Origin: Bacteroidales bacterium
GTDB taxonomy: Bacteria > Bacteroidota > Bacteroidia > Bacteroidales > UBA4181
Length of the DNA: 40,394 nucleotides
NCBI GenBank assembly: GCA_017523725.1
Contig: JAFWVY010000011.1
Span: 1 to 40,394, forward strand
Direction: 5' to 3'
Shown here: one piece after another, positions 1 to 9,409 of the stretch
Layout of the letters: every line of letters starts with the position of its first letter
Position numbering within the stretch: position 1 is the stretch's first letter
Position numbers and translations under genes: made by a program
The notes under the pieces: model-generated
Seen by the model: the letters and a program-made list of their open reading frames with translations, nothing else
What the model was told of the DNA's origin: nothing
The model's database searches: none

Positions 1-2
1 GC

Positions 3-494
3 AACCGCATCCGCGGACTGGATATCACCACGCCGTCGCTCAACAAAGGCCGTTACTATGTATGGTTCTGCTTCCGCCATCAGGGTTCCGGTACGTGCGG
101 TGTCGTGCTGACCCACAACGGGGAGTCCAACAAGCGGACGAGATATTTCGACTACTGGGGATCGAAGAGCGACAGCGACCCTGTCAACGCCGGTTACAAA
201 CGCTTTACGGTTGGCAAGGACTATCAGATGTCATGCCATCTGATCGGCCAGATCAATGTGACGGCCAACGGCCCGCAGGTCCTGTCGCTTGACATTGACA
301 GGAGTGGATCCAACGGTCTTGGTGCATGGCTCGACATGATCCAGTTCATCCCCATCGACGACAACCAGGCCTGGCCGCGTTTCGACGCCTGTGGCGTTGC
401 GTACTACGAGCAGCAGACAAGGTACAACACGGACCCGTGGAACTGCCCGGTTGTAGAAGTCGATGACGACGAAGAACCGCTGCCCGAAGATTAA
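3..494 (+). CDS. 3' end of a secreted protein of the fasciclin/SusCD locus (5' end outside window)
   Basis: The reading frame is open from base 3 of the window to a TAA at 492-494, so this is the last 163 residues of a longer gene. The fragment is rich in aromatic residues and beta-strand-like stretches (RYYVWFCFRHQG, YKRFTVGKDYQ), and ends LDMIQFIPIDD followed by an acidic tail (DDDEEPLPED). The ending resembles that of the next gene (IDYIRMVPYLDDIDE), which suggests two tandem related lipoproteins, as is common ahead of fasciclin-associated SusC/SusD pairs. No FAS1 domain lies in the visible part, so the family assignment is inference from context. The first internal start codon (GTG at 105) is not the real start. 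Confidence 0.6.
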   Translation, partial: NRIRGLDITTPSLNKGRYYVWFCFRHQGSGTCGVVLTHNGESNKRTRYFDYWGSKSDSDPVNAGYKRFTVGKDYQMSCHLIGQINVTANGPQVLSLDIDRSGSNGLGAWLDMIQFIPIDDNQAWPRFDACGVAYYEQQTRYNTDPWNCPVVEVDDDEEPLPED

Positions 495-504
495 TAGTTA
501 AGGA

Positions 505-538
505 ATCCGCCCCGCACGGCGGGGCGGACGCTTAAGCG
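505..538 (+). promoter_or_regulatory. Intergenic hairpin followed by a 10-bp palindrome
   Basis: TCCGCCCCGC (506-515) pairs perfectly with GCGGGGCGGA (519-528) around a 3-nt loop. It is followed at once by the palindrome CGCTTAAGCG (529-538). There is no T-tract, so it does not look like a standard intrinsic terminator. It may stabilise the upstream mRNA 3' end or set relative expression of two operon genes. The role is inference. Confidence 0.5.
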
Positions 539-564
539 AAGAATAACATTTAAACTGACTGAAT

Positions 565-2844
565 ATGAAATTCATGAAACATTACCTGCTGGCACTTGTA
601 TCTTCCATGATGGTTCTGGCAAGTTGCAACGACGACTGGGATGAGAGAACTTCGTTGATCGATCCGAGTCTGAGCGACACCGATCTGTGGGAAGAAGTGA
701 GTGAACAGAGCAATTTGAGTATTTTCAAGGAAATTCTCACCAAAACGGGATACGCACAGTATCTATCTGCCGACTATGACATTTCAGTGCTTACCGTTTT
801 CGCGCCGACTGATGAGGCCTTCAATGCCGCGTTCCAGAACGGCACGCTGGTGAGAGAGGAATTCATGGCCGATATCGATGGTCTGAAAGACTTTTTGAAC
901 AGACACATCGCCAATACGATGCACATGGGCGAGCTCAGCATCGACCCCTACCGGGTTAAGATGTGGGACGGCCGCCGGGTCTATTTCGCCCCGAAGGCGG
1001 ATGCATCCGGAAAGATGTACGTCGATGAGGATATTCCCCTCACTGACTTTAACATCATGTGCAAGAACGGTGTGATGCATACCATCAACAGTATCATTCC
1101 CGACCGGGACAATGTCTGGACGGCAGCCACGAAGTTGCTGACGTCGAACGGCGACCCGCTGCAGCTGTTGAACGCTATCTCGAGATTTGACTACCGGGCC
1201 ATGGATCCCGAGAGCCGGATCAACGGGTACAACGAGGCCGACCAGCCTACCTACGACACCTTGTGGATCGACTCCAACCACATTCTCGACTTCAAGGATA
1301 TCTCGAACGAGGATACGGTCTATACTTATGTGGTGCTGCAGGATGAAGGTTACATTCCGCTGGCGGCCAAGTATGGCAAGATCTACAAGCGTGACGTTGC
1401 TGCCGAAAGCGATTCCTTGACGATTATGAATCTGAACCTGGATTTGATCTTCCCGGGTGATCTCAATTTAAAATCGGCCGGTGAATACGAATCGGTGACA
1501 GGTGTCCGCGTCAAACTGGATCCGGCCGACCTCATCAAGATTACACGTGCCAGCAACGGCTATGTCTATGAGATGAGAACCGCCTCCATCACCTTCCGGA
1601 ACAACAAGGTGAAGGATGTCATCATCGAAGGCGAGCTGACCGACTATACGGATGCGAACTTCCCGTACAAGGGTCGCAGTGCCACGCTTTATGCAGGTGA
1701 CACTTTCCTCCGTGGGAAACTGTGGAAAGTGAAATACCGTACCTGGGCCAGCAACAACAACGTGCTGAACCTCGGTGGTTTCTACCGTGAACAGGGTAAT
1801 AACAACGACCCGCTTTCGATCGGTGGCGACCGTCCGGGTATGTTCTCCATGTTCACCAAGGCGCGTCCCGATGTCTTCTCCGTGCCTTACTCCTTCTATT
1901 GGAGAATGGGTAATGATATCGAAAAAGACTCGACCCGGCAGATTGCCCAGCGTATCTACGTTTCAAGTCCCTCCAACGGCGTCCGGAGAGAGGTCACTAT
2001 GCGCAACAGTTCCTTGCTGAGGGTTGACAACAACGAAGTTTATACGCAGGAATTCGCTGACACGGCGGCGCTGTATCCGCCTCAGGCTACGCAGTTCCTC
2101 GAGAGAGATCCGGACCGTCAGACATTTGCATTCTATGCTTCGATCCAGGACTCCATGCGTAAGAACTACTGGCTCAACAACCAGTATTCGCACGATACGA
2201 TACCGGCCGCTGACGTGATGGCCTGGTTGCTCGAAAATAACCGTTTCGAGGACTACCACTTCTTCCTGTCGGAGGGTGACAACCTGCCGATGCCCGGTAC
2301 GACCGAAACGTACTTTGCAACCGGTGAAGTGAATGAGTTGGGTGATCCCATTTACGATACGGTGATCCTCGCTTCGCTCCAGTATGTGAGAGATTACTAT
2401 GAGGAGTACCGCCAGTCTGAGGCTTATCCGGCCGACAAGCACTACCTTGATGGCATCATCCCGCAGCGTGTCACGCATATTGATGCGTATGATGCCGATG
2501 GCAATGCGTATGCCGACCGCTTCCTGCTGGTTGCTTTCCCCGATCCCACTTCAGGTTGGAAGAAGAGCGACTATTACACGCTGGAGAATACGCGTTTCTA
2601 TCAGAACCACGAGCAGCCGCTCTATCTGACGTATGCGTACAAGAACGGCGGCTACGACACGTGGGTGACGAACAAGGAAGATGCCGCCTACAACCGTCAT
2701 AATTTCGAGGCCTATGGTACGGCAACGCTTCTGATTACACGTAACTTTACAGGTGTCGAATCTTCGAACATGTTCCAACAGAACGTCTATGTGGCCATCG
2801 ACTACATCCGTATGGTGCCGTACTTAGATGATATTGATGAATAA
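565..2844 (+). CDS. Fasciclin (FAS1) domain lipoprotein, surface-associated
   Basis: This 759-residue protein has a lipoprotein signal (MKFMKHYLLALVSSMMVLASC, lipid-accepting Cys21) and an N-terminal FAS1 domain at about residues 49-178. The domain carries the family's VFAPTDEAF motif and a closing GVMHTINSIIP. The remaining 570 residues are beta-rich and have no domain I can name. The start is the ATG after a short leader, and the encoded signal peptide supports it. The gene ends 17 nt before the SusC gene and is probably in one operon with it and SusD. FAS1 domains mediate adhesion or ligand binding, so this is likely an accessory surface-binding subunit of the transporter. The substrate cannot be read from the sequence. 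Confidence 0.85.
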   Translation: MKFMKHYLLALVSSMMVLASCNDDWDERTSLIDPSLSDTDLWEEVSEQSNLSIFKEILTKTGYAQYLSADYDISVLTVFAPTDEAFNAAFQNGTLVREEFMADIDGLKDFLNRHIANTMHMGELSIDPYRVKMWDGRRVYFAPKADASGKMYVDEDIPLTDFNIMCKNGVMHTINSIIPDRDNVWTAATKLLTSNGDPLQLLNAISRFDYRAMDPESRINGYNEADQPTYDTLWIDSNHILDFKDISNEDTVYTYVVLQDEGYIPLAAKYGKIYKRDVAAESDSLTIMNLNLDLIFPGDLNLKSAGEYESVTGVRVKLDPADLIKITRASNGYVYEMRTASITFRNNKVKDVIIEGELTDYTDANFPYKGRSATLYAGDTFLRGKLWKVKYRTWASNNNVLNLGGFYREQGNNNDPLSIGGDRPGMFSMFTKARPDVFSVPYSFYWRMGNDIEKDSTRQIAQRIYVSSPSNGVRREVTMRNSSLLRVDNNEVYTQEFADTAALYPPQATQFLERDPDRQTFAFYASIQDSMRKNYWLNNQYSHDTIPAADVMAWLLENNRFEDYHFFLSEGDNLPMPGTTETYFATGEVNELGDPIYDTVILASLQYVRDYYEEYRQSEAYPADKHYLDGIIPQRVTHIDAYDADGNAYADRFLLVAFPDPTSGWKKSDYYTLENTRFYQNHEQPLYLTYAYKNGGYDTWVTNKEDAAYNRHNFEAYGTATLLITRNFTGVESSNMFQQNVYVAIDYIRMVPYLDDIDE

Positions 2845-2861
2845 TTCTAAAACGAGGAAAT

Positions 2862-5800
2862 ATGCGAACATATCTTAAATTAAGAGAAATAGCCTCATTC
2901 TTGCTGATGTTTGCCGCGATTGCCGTGCATGCACAGGATACCAGAATTCAAGGTTACGTAAAAGATGCCGTTACGGGTGAACCTATTGCTGCTGCCCGTG
3001 TCACCTTCGGCGGCTTCCAAGCTTATCCTCCGATTGCAACATCCCTGACCGACGATGACGGTAAATACGGGATTAACGCGCCTTCGACTTCGGCAACCAT
3101 GCTGATCAACTGTGAAGGTTACCAGCAGGTGGAAGTTGCTTTGAAAGGCCGTACGAACATCGATGTGCTGCTGCAGCCCGAAACGATCAACTCATTGTTT
3201 GACAACATACAGCTGCCTTACGATACCAAACGTCAGGTCAAGGCCACGCAGGCTGCGACATCCCTGACCGACCGGTATTCACTCGACAAGGACAACACGG
3301 TTTCTCCTGAGTTTTTCCTTCAGGGTCGTGTGGCCGGCCTGAATGTCATCCGCCGTTCCGGTTCGGTCGGCGCCGGTGCCGACATGTTCCTCCGCGGCTC
3401 TTCTTCGCTGCTTGGAACGTCCCAGCCGCTGATCGTGGTTGACGGGGTGCTGTATCCTATCGCGCCGATGGGTCATTCGCTCTTCTCCTACTATCAGACG
3501 AGCGGTCTGGCTAACATCGACACCAAGGACATCGACAACATCACGGTCATCAAGGATGCTTCATCCATCTATGGTGCACGTGCTTCCAACGGTGTCATCC
3601 TCATCAACACGTTGCGTGCGCAGGAACTGAAGACTCAGATTAACTTCCACGCCTATGTCGGTGTCTCGCTCGAACCCGATGAGTATCCGATGATGAATGC
3701 CAAGCAGTTCCGTCCGTATCTGTCCGACCAGTTGCTTTCGCAGGGTCTGACCAGCGCGGAGATTCAGGAGCTGCCGTACATGAACCTGGTGAAACCCGAG
3801 GAGACCATCCTTGGTGTCGGAACGCAGGTCGTGACGGGCAACGCCGATTACTATCGTTACAACCACGACACCAAATGGCAGGACTATGTCTATGACAAGG
3901 CCATCACCAATGCATTCCACCTGAGTGTCACCGGTGGTGACAACATCGCTAAGTACGCCTTGATCGTGGGCCTCCAGAATCAGGAAGGTACCATCCGCAA
4001 CACCTCGCTCGACAAATACAACCTGCGTCTGAACACGGATGTGAACATTTCTGACGATTTCACGGTGGGTACCAACGTCAGTTTCGTCTATACGGACCGC
4101 GCCATCGCGAACCAGGGTATGGACAACGAAAAGGGTGCCATCTACACGGCGCTGGTGAAGGCTCCGTTCATGACCACCTATGTGCGTGACTACCGCAACC
4201 TGGAGTCGCCGACGCTCGAAGGTGCCGATGTCTTCAATGCCAGTAACCCGTACGCGGTGATTAACAACATCGACAGCCAGATGGAAACCTATCGTCTGGT
4301 CGCCAATGTCTTTGCCAATTACGTATTCTCGCCGGCATGGAAAGCTGGTCTGCGTTTCGGTGTCATTTATGACAAAGACCGTGAGAAAATCTTTGTCCCG
4401 CAGCTCGGTGTCTATCATGCACCGTCCACCATGCCTATCATGGACGTGACCAACGAGACGCACCGCAAGGCTGAACGCCTCTTCCAGACCAACCTCGACC
4501 TCAACGCCACCTATGCCAAGGTCTTCAACCAGATTCATGCGTTTGACGTGACCTTCGGCGGCCGCTACGAGACGAACAACTTTGAGGATGATATCATCTA
4601 TCGTTACAACACGTCCAGCGACTTGATGGTGAACGAAAAAGGCGAGACGCTGCTGTCTGCCGCCGGTGGTACGTCGGCTTCCTGGGCTTCGCTGAACTAC
4701 TATGCCAACGCCAACTATGGTCTCCGCGACAAATACTTCGCGACGCTGGTCGGTTCGGTATATGGTTCTTCCAGATTCGGTGAAAACGCCGACGGTCTTT
4801 CCCTGTTCGATCACAAGTTCGCGTTCTATCCTTCGCTGTCTCTCGCGTGGATCGCTTCTTCCGAGAACTTCATGCGTAACGCAGATGCGGTGAATCTCCT
4901 GAAATTCCGCGCCAGCTACGGTCTGGTGGGTAATGACGACATAGGCAACTATGCTTCCCGCCTGACGTATGTGTCTCAGAACTATCTGGGTCTGTATGGT
5001 GTGGTGCTCGGAGCTTTGGCCAACGACAAACTGATGGCCGAAAAGGTCGTGAAGACGAACTTCGGTGTTGATCTCACGATGTTCAACCAGCGTCTGACGC
5101 TGAGTGCCGACGTGTACAACAACAAGACGCAGAACATGCTGAGTTACGCTGCGCTGCCGTCGTTTGCCGGTGCCAGCGACTATATGGACAACACGGGTGA
5201 AATGACCAACAAGGGTTATGAATTCGCCGCCGAGCTGCGCGTGGTGAATACGCCTGACTTCAAGTTCACCCTCTCCGGTAACATCGCCCATAACGAAGCT
5301 GAAATTACCAAGTTTGCGGAGACCCAGTACACCGACATCCTCGGTGCGACGGTCATGACCCGCGAAGGTTACGCCCCGGGCCTGTTCTACGGCTACAAGT
5401 ACAAAGGTGTGTACAAGAGTGCCGACAATATGGCGGTCGATCCCGCTTCCTTCCGCTATGAAGATGCGGGTGGTAACATGATGACGCCGGAAGCTGGTGA
5501 CGCCATCTTCGAGAATGTCGACAAGACAGGCGATGCCGACGGTATCCAGTACATCACGGAAGCCGACCGTACGGTCATCGGTGATCCGAATCCGGATTTC
5601 TTCGGCTCATTCTCCGCCAGATTCTCCTACAAGCGCTTCACGCTGGATGCCATGTTCACCTACAAGATGGGTGGCGACATCTACAATGCGTTGCGTGCGA
5701 AACTGGAAGGCATGACCGGATATGAGAACCAGACCCAGGCGGTGTTGAACCGTTGGCGTTATGAGGGTCAGGATACTTCCATCCCGAGAAATGTCTGGGG

Positions 5801-6080
5801 AGATCCGCTGGGTAATGCCCGCTTCTCCGACCGTTGGATCGAGGATGGTTCGTATCTGCGTCTGAAGACTCTCACGCTGTCTTATACGCTTCCCGCCACG
5901 ATTAAGTACATCCGTAATGCAGAAGTCTATGTGCAGGCGAACAATCTGATCACCTGGACTGAATACAAGGGTATGGATCCGGAATTCAGCATCAGCTCCA
6001 GTCCGCTGTATCAGGGAATCGACGCTGGCCTCTTCCCGAATGCACAGAGCATCTTCCTGGGCATCAAGCTCGGCTTATAA
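2862..6080 (+). CDS. SusC/RagA-family TonB-dependent outer-membrane transporter
   Basis: This 1072-residue protein has a Sec signal peptide (cut predicted after VHAQ). A carboxypeptidase-regulatory-like beta domain follows at about residues 28-105 (IQGYVKDAVTGEPIAAARV). The plug domain carries the SusC hallmarks LIVVDGVLYP and VIKDASSIYGARASNGVILINT. The rest is a beta-barrel rich in aromatic and Asn/Asp residues, ending in FLGIKLGL. GAGGAAA lies just before the ATG. The length fits the family (about 1000-1100). It should form a pedal-bin complex with the SusD-like protein encoded 11 nt downstream and import a ligand across the outer membrane using TonB energy. No anti-sigma or hybrid regulator is visible in the window, and the substrate is unknown. 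Confidence 0.95.
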   Translation: MRTYLKLREIASFLLMFAAIAVHAQDTRIQGYVKDAVTGEPIAAARVTFGGFQAYPPIATSLTDDDGKYGINAPSTSATMLINCEGYQQVEVALKGRTNIDVLLQPETINSLFDNIQLPYDTKRQVKATQAATSLTDRYSLDKDNTVSPEFFLQGRVAGLNVIRRSGSVGAGADMFLRGSSSLLGTSQPLIVVDGVLYPIAPMGHSLFSYYQTSGLANIDTKDIDNITVIKDASSIYGARASNGVILINTLRAQELKTQINFHAYVGVSLEPDEYPMMNAKQFRPYLSDQLLSQGLTSAEIQELPYMNLVKPEETILGVGTQVVTGNADYYRYNHDTKWQDYVYDKAITNAFHLSVTGGDNIAKYALIVGLQNQEGTIRNTSLDKYNLRLNTDVNISDDFTVGTNVSFVYTDRAIANQGMDNEKGAIYTALVKAPFMTTYVRDYRNLESPTLEGADVFNASNPYAVINNIDSQMETYRLVANVFANYVFSPAWKAGLRFGVIYDKDREKIFVPQLGVYHAPSTMPIMDVTNETHRKAERLFQTNLDLNATYAKVFNQIHAFDVTFGGRYETNNFEDDIIYRYNTSSDLMVNEKGETLLSAAGGTSASWASLNYYANANYGLRDKYFATLVGSVYGSSRFGENADGLSLFDHKFAFYPSLSLAWIASSENFMRNADAVNLLKFRASYGLVGNDDIGNYASRLTYVSQNYLGLYGVVLGALANDKLMAEKVVKTNFGVDLTMFNQRLTLSADVYNNKTQNMLSYAALPSFAGASDYMDNTGEMTNKGYEFAAELRVVNTPDFKFTLSGNIAHNEAEITKFAETQYTDILGATVMTREGYAPGLFYGYKYKGVYKSADNMAVDPASFRYEDAGGNMMTPEAGDAIFENVDKTGDADGIQYITEADRTVIGDPNPDFFGSFSARFSYKRFTLDAMFTYKMGGDIYNALRAKLEGMTGYENQTQAVLNRWRYEGQDTSIPRNVWGDPLGNARFSDRWIEDGSYLRLKTLTLSYTLPATIKYIRNAEVYVQANNLITWTEYKGMDPEFSISSSPLYQGIDAGLFPNAQSIFLGIKLGL

Positions 6081-6091
6081 AAGTGTAGAGT

Positions 6092-8179
6092 ATGAAAATT
6101 TTAAAACATAATCAGATGAACAACAGATTATCAAAACTCGCATTATACGTGGCAGTGGCGTTCATGTTGCCGGTCAGTCTCGGTTCCTGCGGCGACATGC
6201 TCGATACGTCTGCTGAAGAAGTTTTGGAATATTCCGACCATTACAGAACCATCTACGATGCAGATGCAGCTGTGATCGGTATTTACGGAAAATTCATGAA
6301 CTTGGCGGAACAGGTGGTCATCCTGAACGAGTTGCGCGGCGATATGATGGACGTAACAACCAACGCGACACAGTATCTGCGCGAGATCAACAACCTCGGA
6401 GCCATTTCGGATGCCAATCCCTATGCGGATGCCACACCGTTCTACAACATGATTTATGCTTGCAACGATGTTCTTTACAACCTGAATGTCATGATCAGCA
6501 AGGCGGCCATGCGTCAGGCGGAATACAACGAGCGCTATTCGGACATCGGTGCGCTCCGTTGCTGGCTTTATCTGCAACTGGCGGCTCAGTTCCGTACGGC
6601 TGAAGGCAAGATCCCTTACATTACCCAACCTCTCAATACGTTGGGTGAAGTTGAGGAGATGATTGCGGACTATGAAGCACAGAAAATCGACCCGACGGCT
6701 GTTTCTGACAAAGTGCAGCTTCTGGATGTCGATGCCCTGCTGGACTCGTTGGTTGACTTTGCCGAGACTCTGCCTCACACCTGGGGATATTCCATCAACT
6801 ATGGAGCCAACCGTTCCAACCAGTTGTGGCCTTATGTCTCCACAAGCGGCAATGGTTATGACAACCTGACTGCAACGGATAATGTTCAGCCCTGGTATCG
6901 TTTCATCAACAAGAACGCGCTTCTGGGTGATCTCTATCTGTTCCGCGGCAAGGGTCCTGATGACTATGCCAATGCGGCGAAATTCTACAGACGTATTCTG
7001 ACCCATAATATTCATGGTGTCCAGTTTAACACCAGCGTCTTGAACACGCCGTATCGTCACTTCCGTTGGGCGACCGACGGTGGTACGGGTGGTACCAGTT
7101 CATCCATGGACAATATCAACAGTGTGTACACGGTGGCTTTCGTGCGTGACGATGCCAACAAACCGGACAACTCGACCTTCAAGTACATCACTTGGGGCGA
7201 AATGTTCCGTGACAATCCGAACGATGCCCGTCCGCACTGGCAGCATCTCTGGATGATGATCTACCACAAGTCGTACCTGCCTGAGGTGCCGTTCGTGAAG
7301 CTGTTCTCTTACAAATATGGCGACTACATGGTCCGTCCGTCCCAGTGGGCTATCGACAGCGTATGGGGCAACGGCCAGTATTTCAGAAATGTCAACGAAT
7401 GGGGTGATGCCCGCGGCGAAAAGACGGCTTATACGTATGAGCTGATTGACGGCGAAGAGCAGCCGGTTATCCTGAAGTATGTCCGCGATTACGAGACCTA
7501 TATGAATACGGATGTACTCAGCCGTTCTACGGTGTATGTCATCGGTCGTTGGATTATCTATCGTTCGGATATGATTTACAACCGCCTGGCTGAAGCTGCG
7601 GCGCGTTACGCCAAGTTCGTCAGCAACGGCACGGTGGTTCCTGTCATGACCTACCCGACGCTGGGCAACGAGGGACAGGTTTCCAGCCGCCAATACTACA
7701 GATTCGCCATGGCTGTGGCGCTGTATGGCGACCAGACTTATTCCAGCATCTTCCCGCGTGGCGACACCATCTTCCCGGAAGAAGGCTTCGCCGTTCGTTT
7801 CGTGCCGGGTTCCAGCCAGAGCGGTACGGGTAGCACGGCTATGGGTAACCCGCGTCACTCCGTGGCTCAGGCCGACCTGACGCTGGATTCGGACGAACAC
7901 ATGATTCATTTCCTGACGGCTGAGGAACGTGCCGACAGCACGCTCTGGATGGAGTCTCTGATTCTGCGTGAAGCTGCTCAGAACTACGGTCTGGAAGGTG
8001 CGCGCTGGTTCGACCTCGTCCGCGTGGCCCGTCGCCGTGAAAAAGAACTGCCGGGTTCCGGTACTGCGTTCCTGAACCGGACGCTGCTTCCGAAGTTCCA
8101 GTTCTCCACGACGCCGACGACGCAGGGTGCCTTCAACGGATTTACTTCACAGGATGACTGGTATTTGTTAATAAAATAA
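6092..8179 (+). CDS. SusD/RagB-family outer-membrane nutrient-binding lipoprotein
   Basis: The protein has 695 residues, larger than typical SusD proteins (about 500-600). Its lipoprotein signal ends LPVSLGSC (Cys33 from the first ATG). A second in-frame ATG at 6116 would give a more usual signal length and may be the true start. The N-terminal half has the SusD helical pattern (YNMIYACNDVLYNLN, ALRCWLYLQLAAQFRTAEGKIPYI). The C-terminal part has the diagnostic ILREAAQNYGLEGARWFDLVRVARR stretch. It acts as the surface lid over the SusC transporter encoded 11 nt upstream. Extra length in the middle (about residues 180-480) may reflect an unusual ligand. Transcription probably ends at the hairpin near 8196-8236. 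Confidence 0.93.
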   Translation: MKILKHNQMNNRLSKLALYVAVAFMLPVSLGSCGDMLDTSAEEVLEYSDHYRTIYDADAAVIGIYGKFMNLAEQVVILNELRGDMMDVTTNATQYLREINNLGAISDANPYADATPFYNMIYACNDVLYNLNVMISKAAMRQAEYNERYSDIGALRCWLYLQLAAQFRTAEGKIPYITQPLNTLGEVEEMIADYEAQKIDPTAVSDKVQLLDVDALLDSLVDFAETLPHTWGYSINYGANRSNQLWPYVSTSGNGYDNLTATDNVQPWYRFINKNALLGDLYLFRGKGPDDYANAAKFYRRILTHNIHGVQFNTSVLNTPYRHFRWATDGGTGGTSSSMDNINSVYTVAFVRDDANKPDNSTFKYITWGEMFRDNPNDARPHWQHLWMMIYHKSYLPEVPFVKLFSYKYGDYMVRPSQWAIDSVWGNGQYFRNVNEWGDARGEKTAYTYELIDGEEQPVILKYVRDYETYMNTDVLSRSTVYVIGRWIIYRSDMIYNRLAEAAARYAKFVSNGTVVPVMTYPTLGNEGQVSSRQYYRFAMAVALYGDQTYSSIFPRGDTIFPEEGFAVRFVPGSSQSGTGSTAMGNPRHSVAQADLTLDSDEHMIHFLTAEERADSTLWMESLILREAAQNYGLEGARWFDLVRVARRREKELPGSGTAFLNRTLLPKFQFSTTPTTQGAFNGFTSQDDWYLLIK

Positions 8180-8195
8180 CTACTCAGTTGAATAA

Positions 8196-8237
8196 GGAGA
8201 GAAAGGGGGATAACCATTCGGTCTCCCTCTTTTTTTT
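8196..8237 (+). terminator. Probable intrinsic terminator after the susD-like gene
   Basis: A GAAAGGGGGA arm pairs imperfectly with TCTCCCTC after a 12-nt loop and runs into eight T residues. It lies 17 nt after the SusD stop, the expected place for the end of the locus transcript. Confidence 0.55.
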
Positions 8238-8429
8238 GCCTGTTTCAAGGCGCTGTTGCGATTTCTATACCAGGGTGTCGCGTTGGTGACGTCTGGCAGT
8301 GTCCAGCCGGTATTCTGATTTGCTTTCTCCGACGATGAGTATGTTATATGTATTGTCAGGACCTGGTACATAGGGGATTGCAGGAAAGACAGCCTATTGA
8401 GACAGTTCCGAAAGGTCGTACCGGGACAT

Positions 8430-8488
8430 AAAAAACCGGGCGGCTCATGGCCGACCGTCCGGAGGACGGAACGGCGGAGCGCCCGGTT
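8430..8488 (-). terminator. Intrinsic terminator of the DUF4861/dnaB minus-strand unit
   Basis: AACCGGGCGGCTC (8434 onward) pairs with GAGCGCCCGGTT (ending at 8488) with one bulged G. An inner arm, CCGTCC/GGACGG, is nested inside. On the minus strand the stem is followed by six U residues (the A-run at 8430-8435). It sits just past the DUF4861 stop. Confidence 0.7.
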
Positions 8489-8513
8489 GTCTTTCCCGTT
8501 GCGGGAAACAGGT

Positions 8514-9383
8514 CTATTTAACTTTCATTTTCTTGACATATTCAATGAAGGCCGCTGCATTGTTCAGATCCTTCTCTTTTTCTCCGGCAGACACGACCCA
8601 GGTCTTGAGATGGGTGGCCGGTTTCGAAACCAGGCGGATCATGTCGGCGGTCTCGGTTACCGACTCCATGTCATCGGCATTGTAGCGGATGCCTCCGCCA
8701 ATCTGGATGGGCGCCTGGGAGACATCGGGCGGGTGCACGCCCCATACGGCGGCGTATCCCTTGCCGTAATCCATGGTCTTGTCCGGGTGGAAATTCACGC
8801 CGGTAACGAATTGCACTTCCTGCCCGGAGGTGCATTCCGCCTCGACAATGGCATAGCGGTGTTTGTTGTCCATGCGGACCCGGATCAGGATGTCCACCAT
8901 GCCGTTTTTATAGGCCACACCCTTGACCAGCATTTCGGCGGTGGATTCCTTTTTGCCGCGGTTTACCCTGGCGATGCGGCCCTGGGTGGCGACGAGCTGC
9001 TGCACGCGGCTGCCGTCCCACAGGTTGATGCCGCCGAGTCCCACGGTGGAACCTACCTTGTATTCATCACAGCCATATCCGGCCGCCTGTTCCGCTTCGG
9101 TGGGATACCAGGCGCAGTCTGCCAGTTCGAGCTGGAACTTCTTCTTGGAATAGACATCGATGGCGCCGCTGTTGTTGAAATAAATGCGCAGGGCCATGTA
9201 CGGGTTTTCGATGGCGGGGCCGTGGTGTCCGACGAAGTTGTACTGCACGGCTTCGTCGGAAACGATTTCCCGTAACTGGACGCTGTCGGCGCGCCAGAAC
9301 AGGCTGACATCCGTCTTTTGCGCATACAGCGTTCCGGACAGACTGCACGCGGCGATGGCCGCGAATTTCAGGAGATGTTTCAT
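8514..9383 (-). CDS. DUF4861-like secreted protein
   Basis: This 289-residue protein has a Sec signal peptide (MKHLLKFAAIAACSLSGTLYAQ). The mature part is beta-rich, with features such as YNFVGHHGPAIENPYMALRIYF, WDGSRVQQLVATQGRIARV and FVTGVNFHPDKTMDYGKGYAAVWGVH. These remind me of the DUF4861 family, whose members often sit in polysaccharide-utilisation loci, but this is family recall and not a search. The start lies 26 nt after the dnaB stop on the same strand, so it is probably cotranscribed with dnaB, an unusual partner. No catalytic residue can be assigned. Confidence 0.6.
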   Translation of the reverse strand: MKHLLKFAAIAACSLSGTLYAQKTDVSLFWRADSVQLREIVSDEAVQYNFVGHHGPAIENPYMALRIYFNNSGAIDVYSKKKFQLELADCAWYPTEAEQAAGYGCDEYKVGSTVGLGGINLWDGSRVQQLVATQGRIARVNRGKKESTAEMLVKGVAYKNGMVDILIRVRMDNKHRYAIVEAECTSGQEVQFVTGVNFHPDKTMDYGKGYAAVWGVHPPDVSQAPIQIGGGIRYNADDMESVTETADMIRLVSKPATHLKTWVVSAGEKEKDLNNAAAFIEYVKKMKVK

Positions 9384-9409
9384 TGTTATGTTGTGTTTGA
9401 TGGTTGATA

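Larger units (their letters stand above)
8180..8513. other. Convergent intergenic region between SusD and DUF4861 genes
   Basis: This 334-bp gap separates convergent genes. It holds an imperfect plus-strand terminator near its left end and a nested minus-strand terminator near its right end. Between them (about 8240-8425) I see no convincing gene, tRNA or repeat. Short open frames there lack ribosome-binding sites and family resemblance. Confidence 0.6.

Noticed and set aside
3561..5291. Long minus-strand open frame of 576 codons opposite susC
   Set aside because: It is a shadow of the SusC coding frame in GC-rich DNA, with no domain, signal or ribosome-binding site. The SusC motifs on the plus strand are unambiguous.
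8240..8425. Possible small gene or RNA between the two terminators
   Set aside because: No ribosome-binding site, conserved peptide, promoter box or tRNA-like fold was seen in this stretch.
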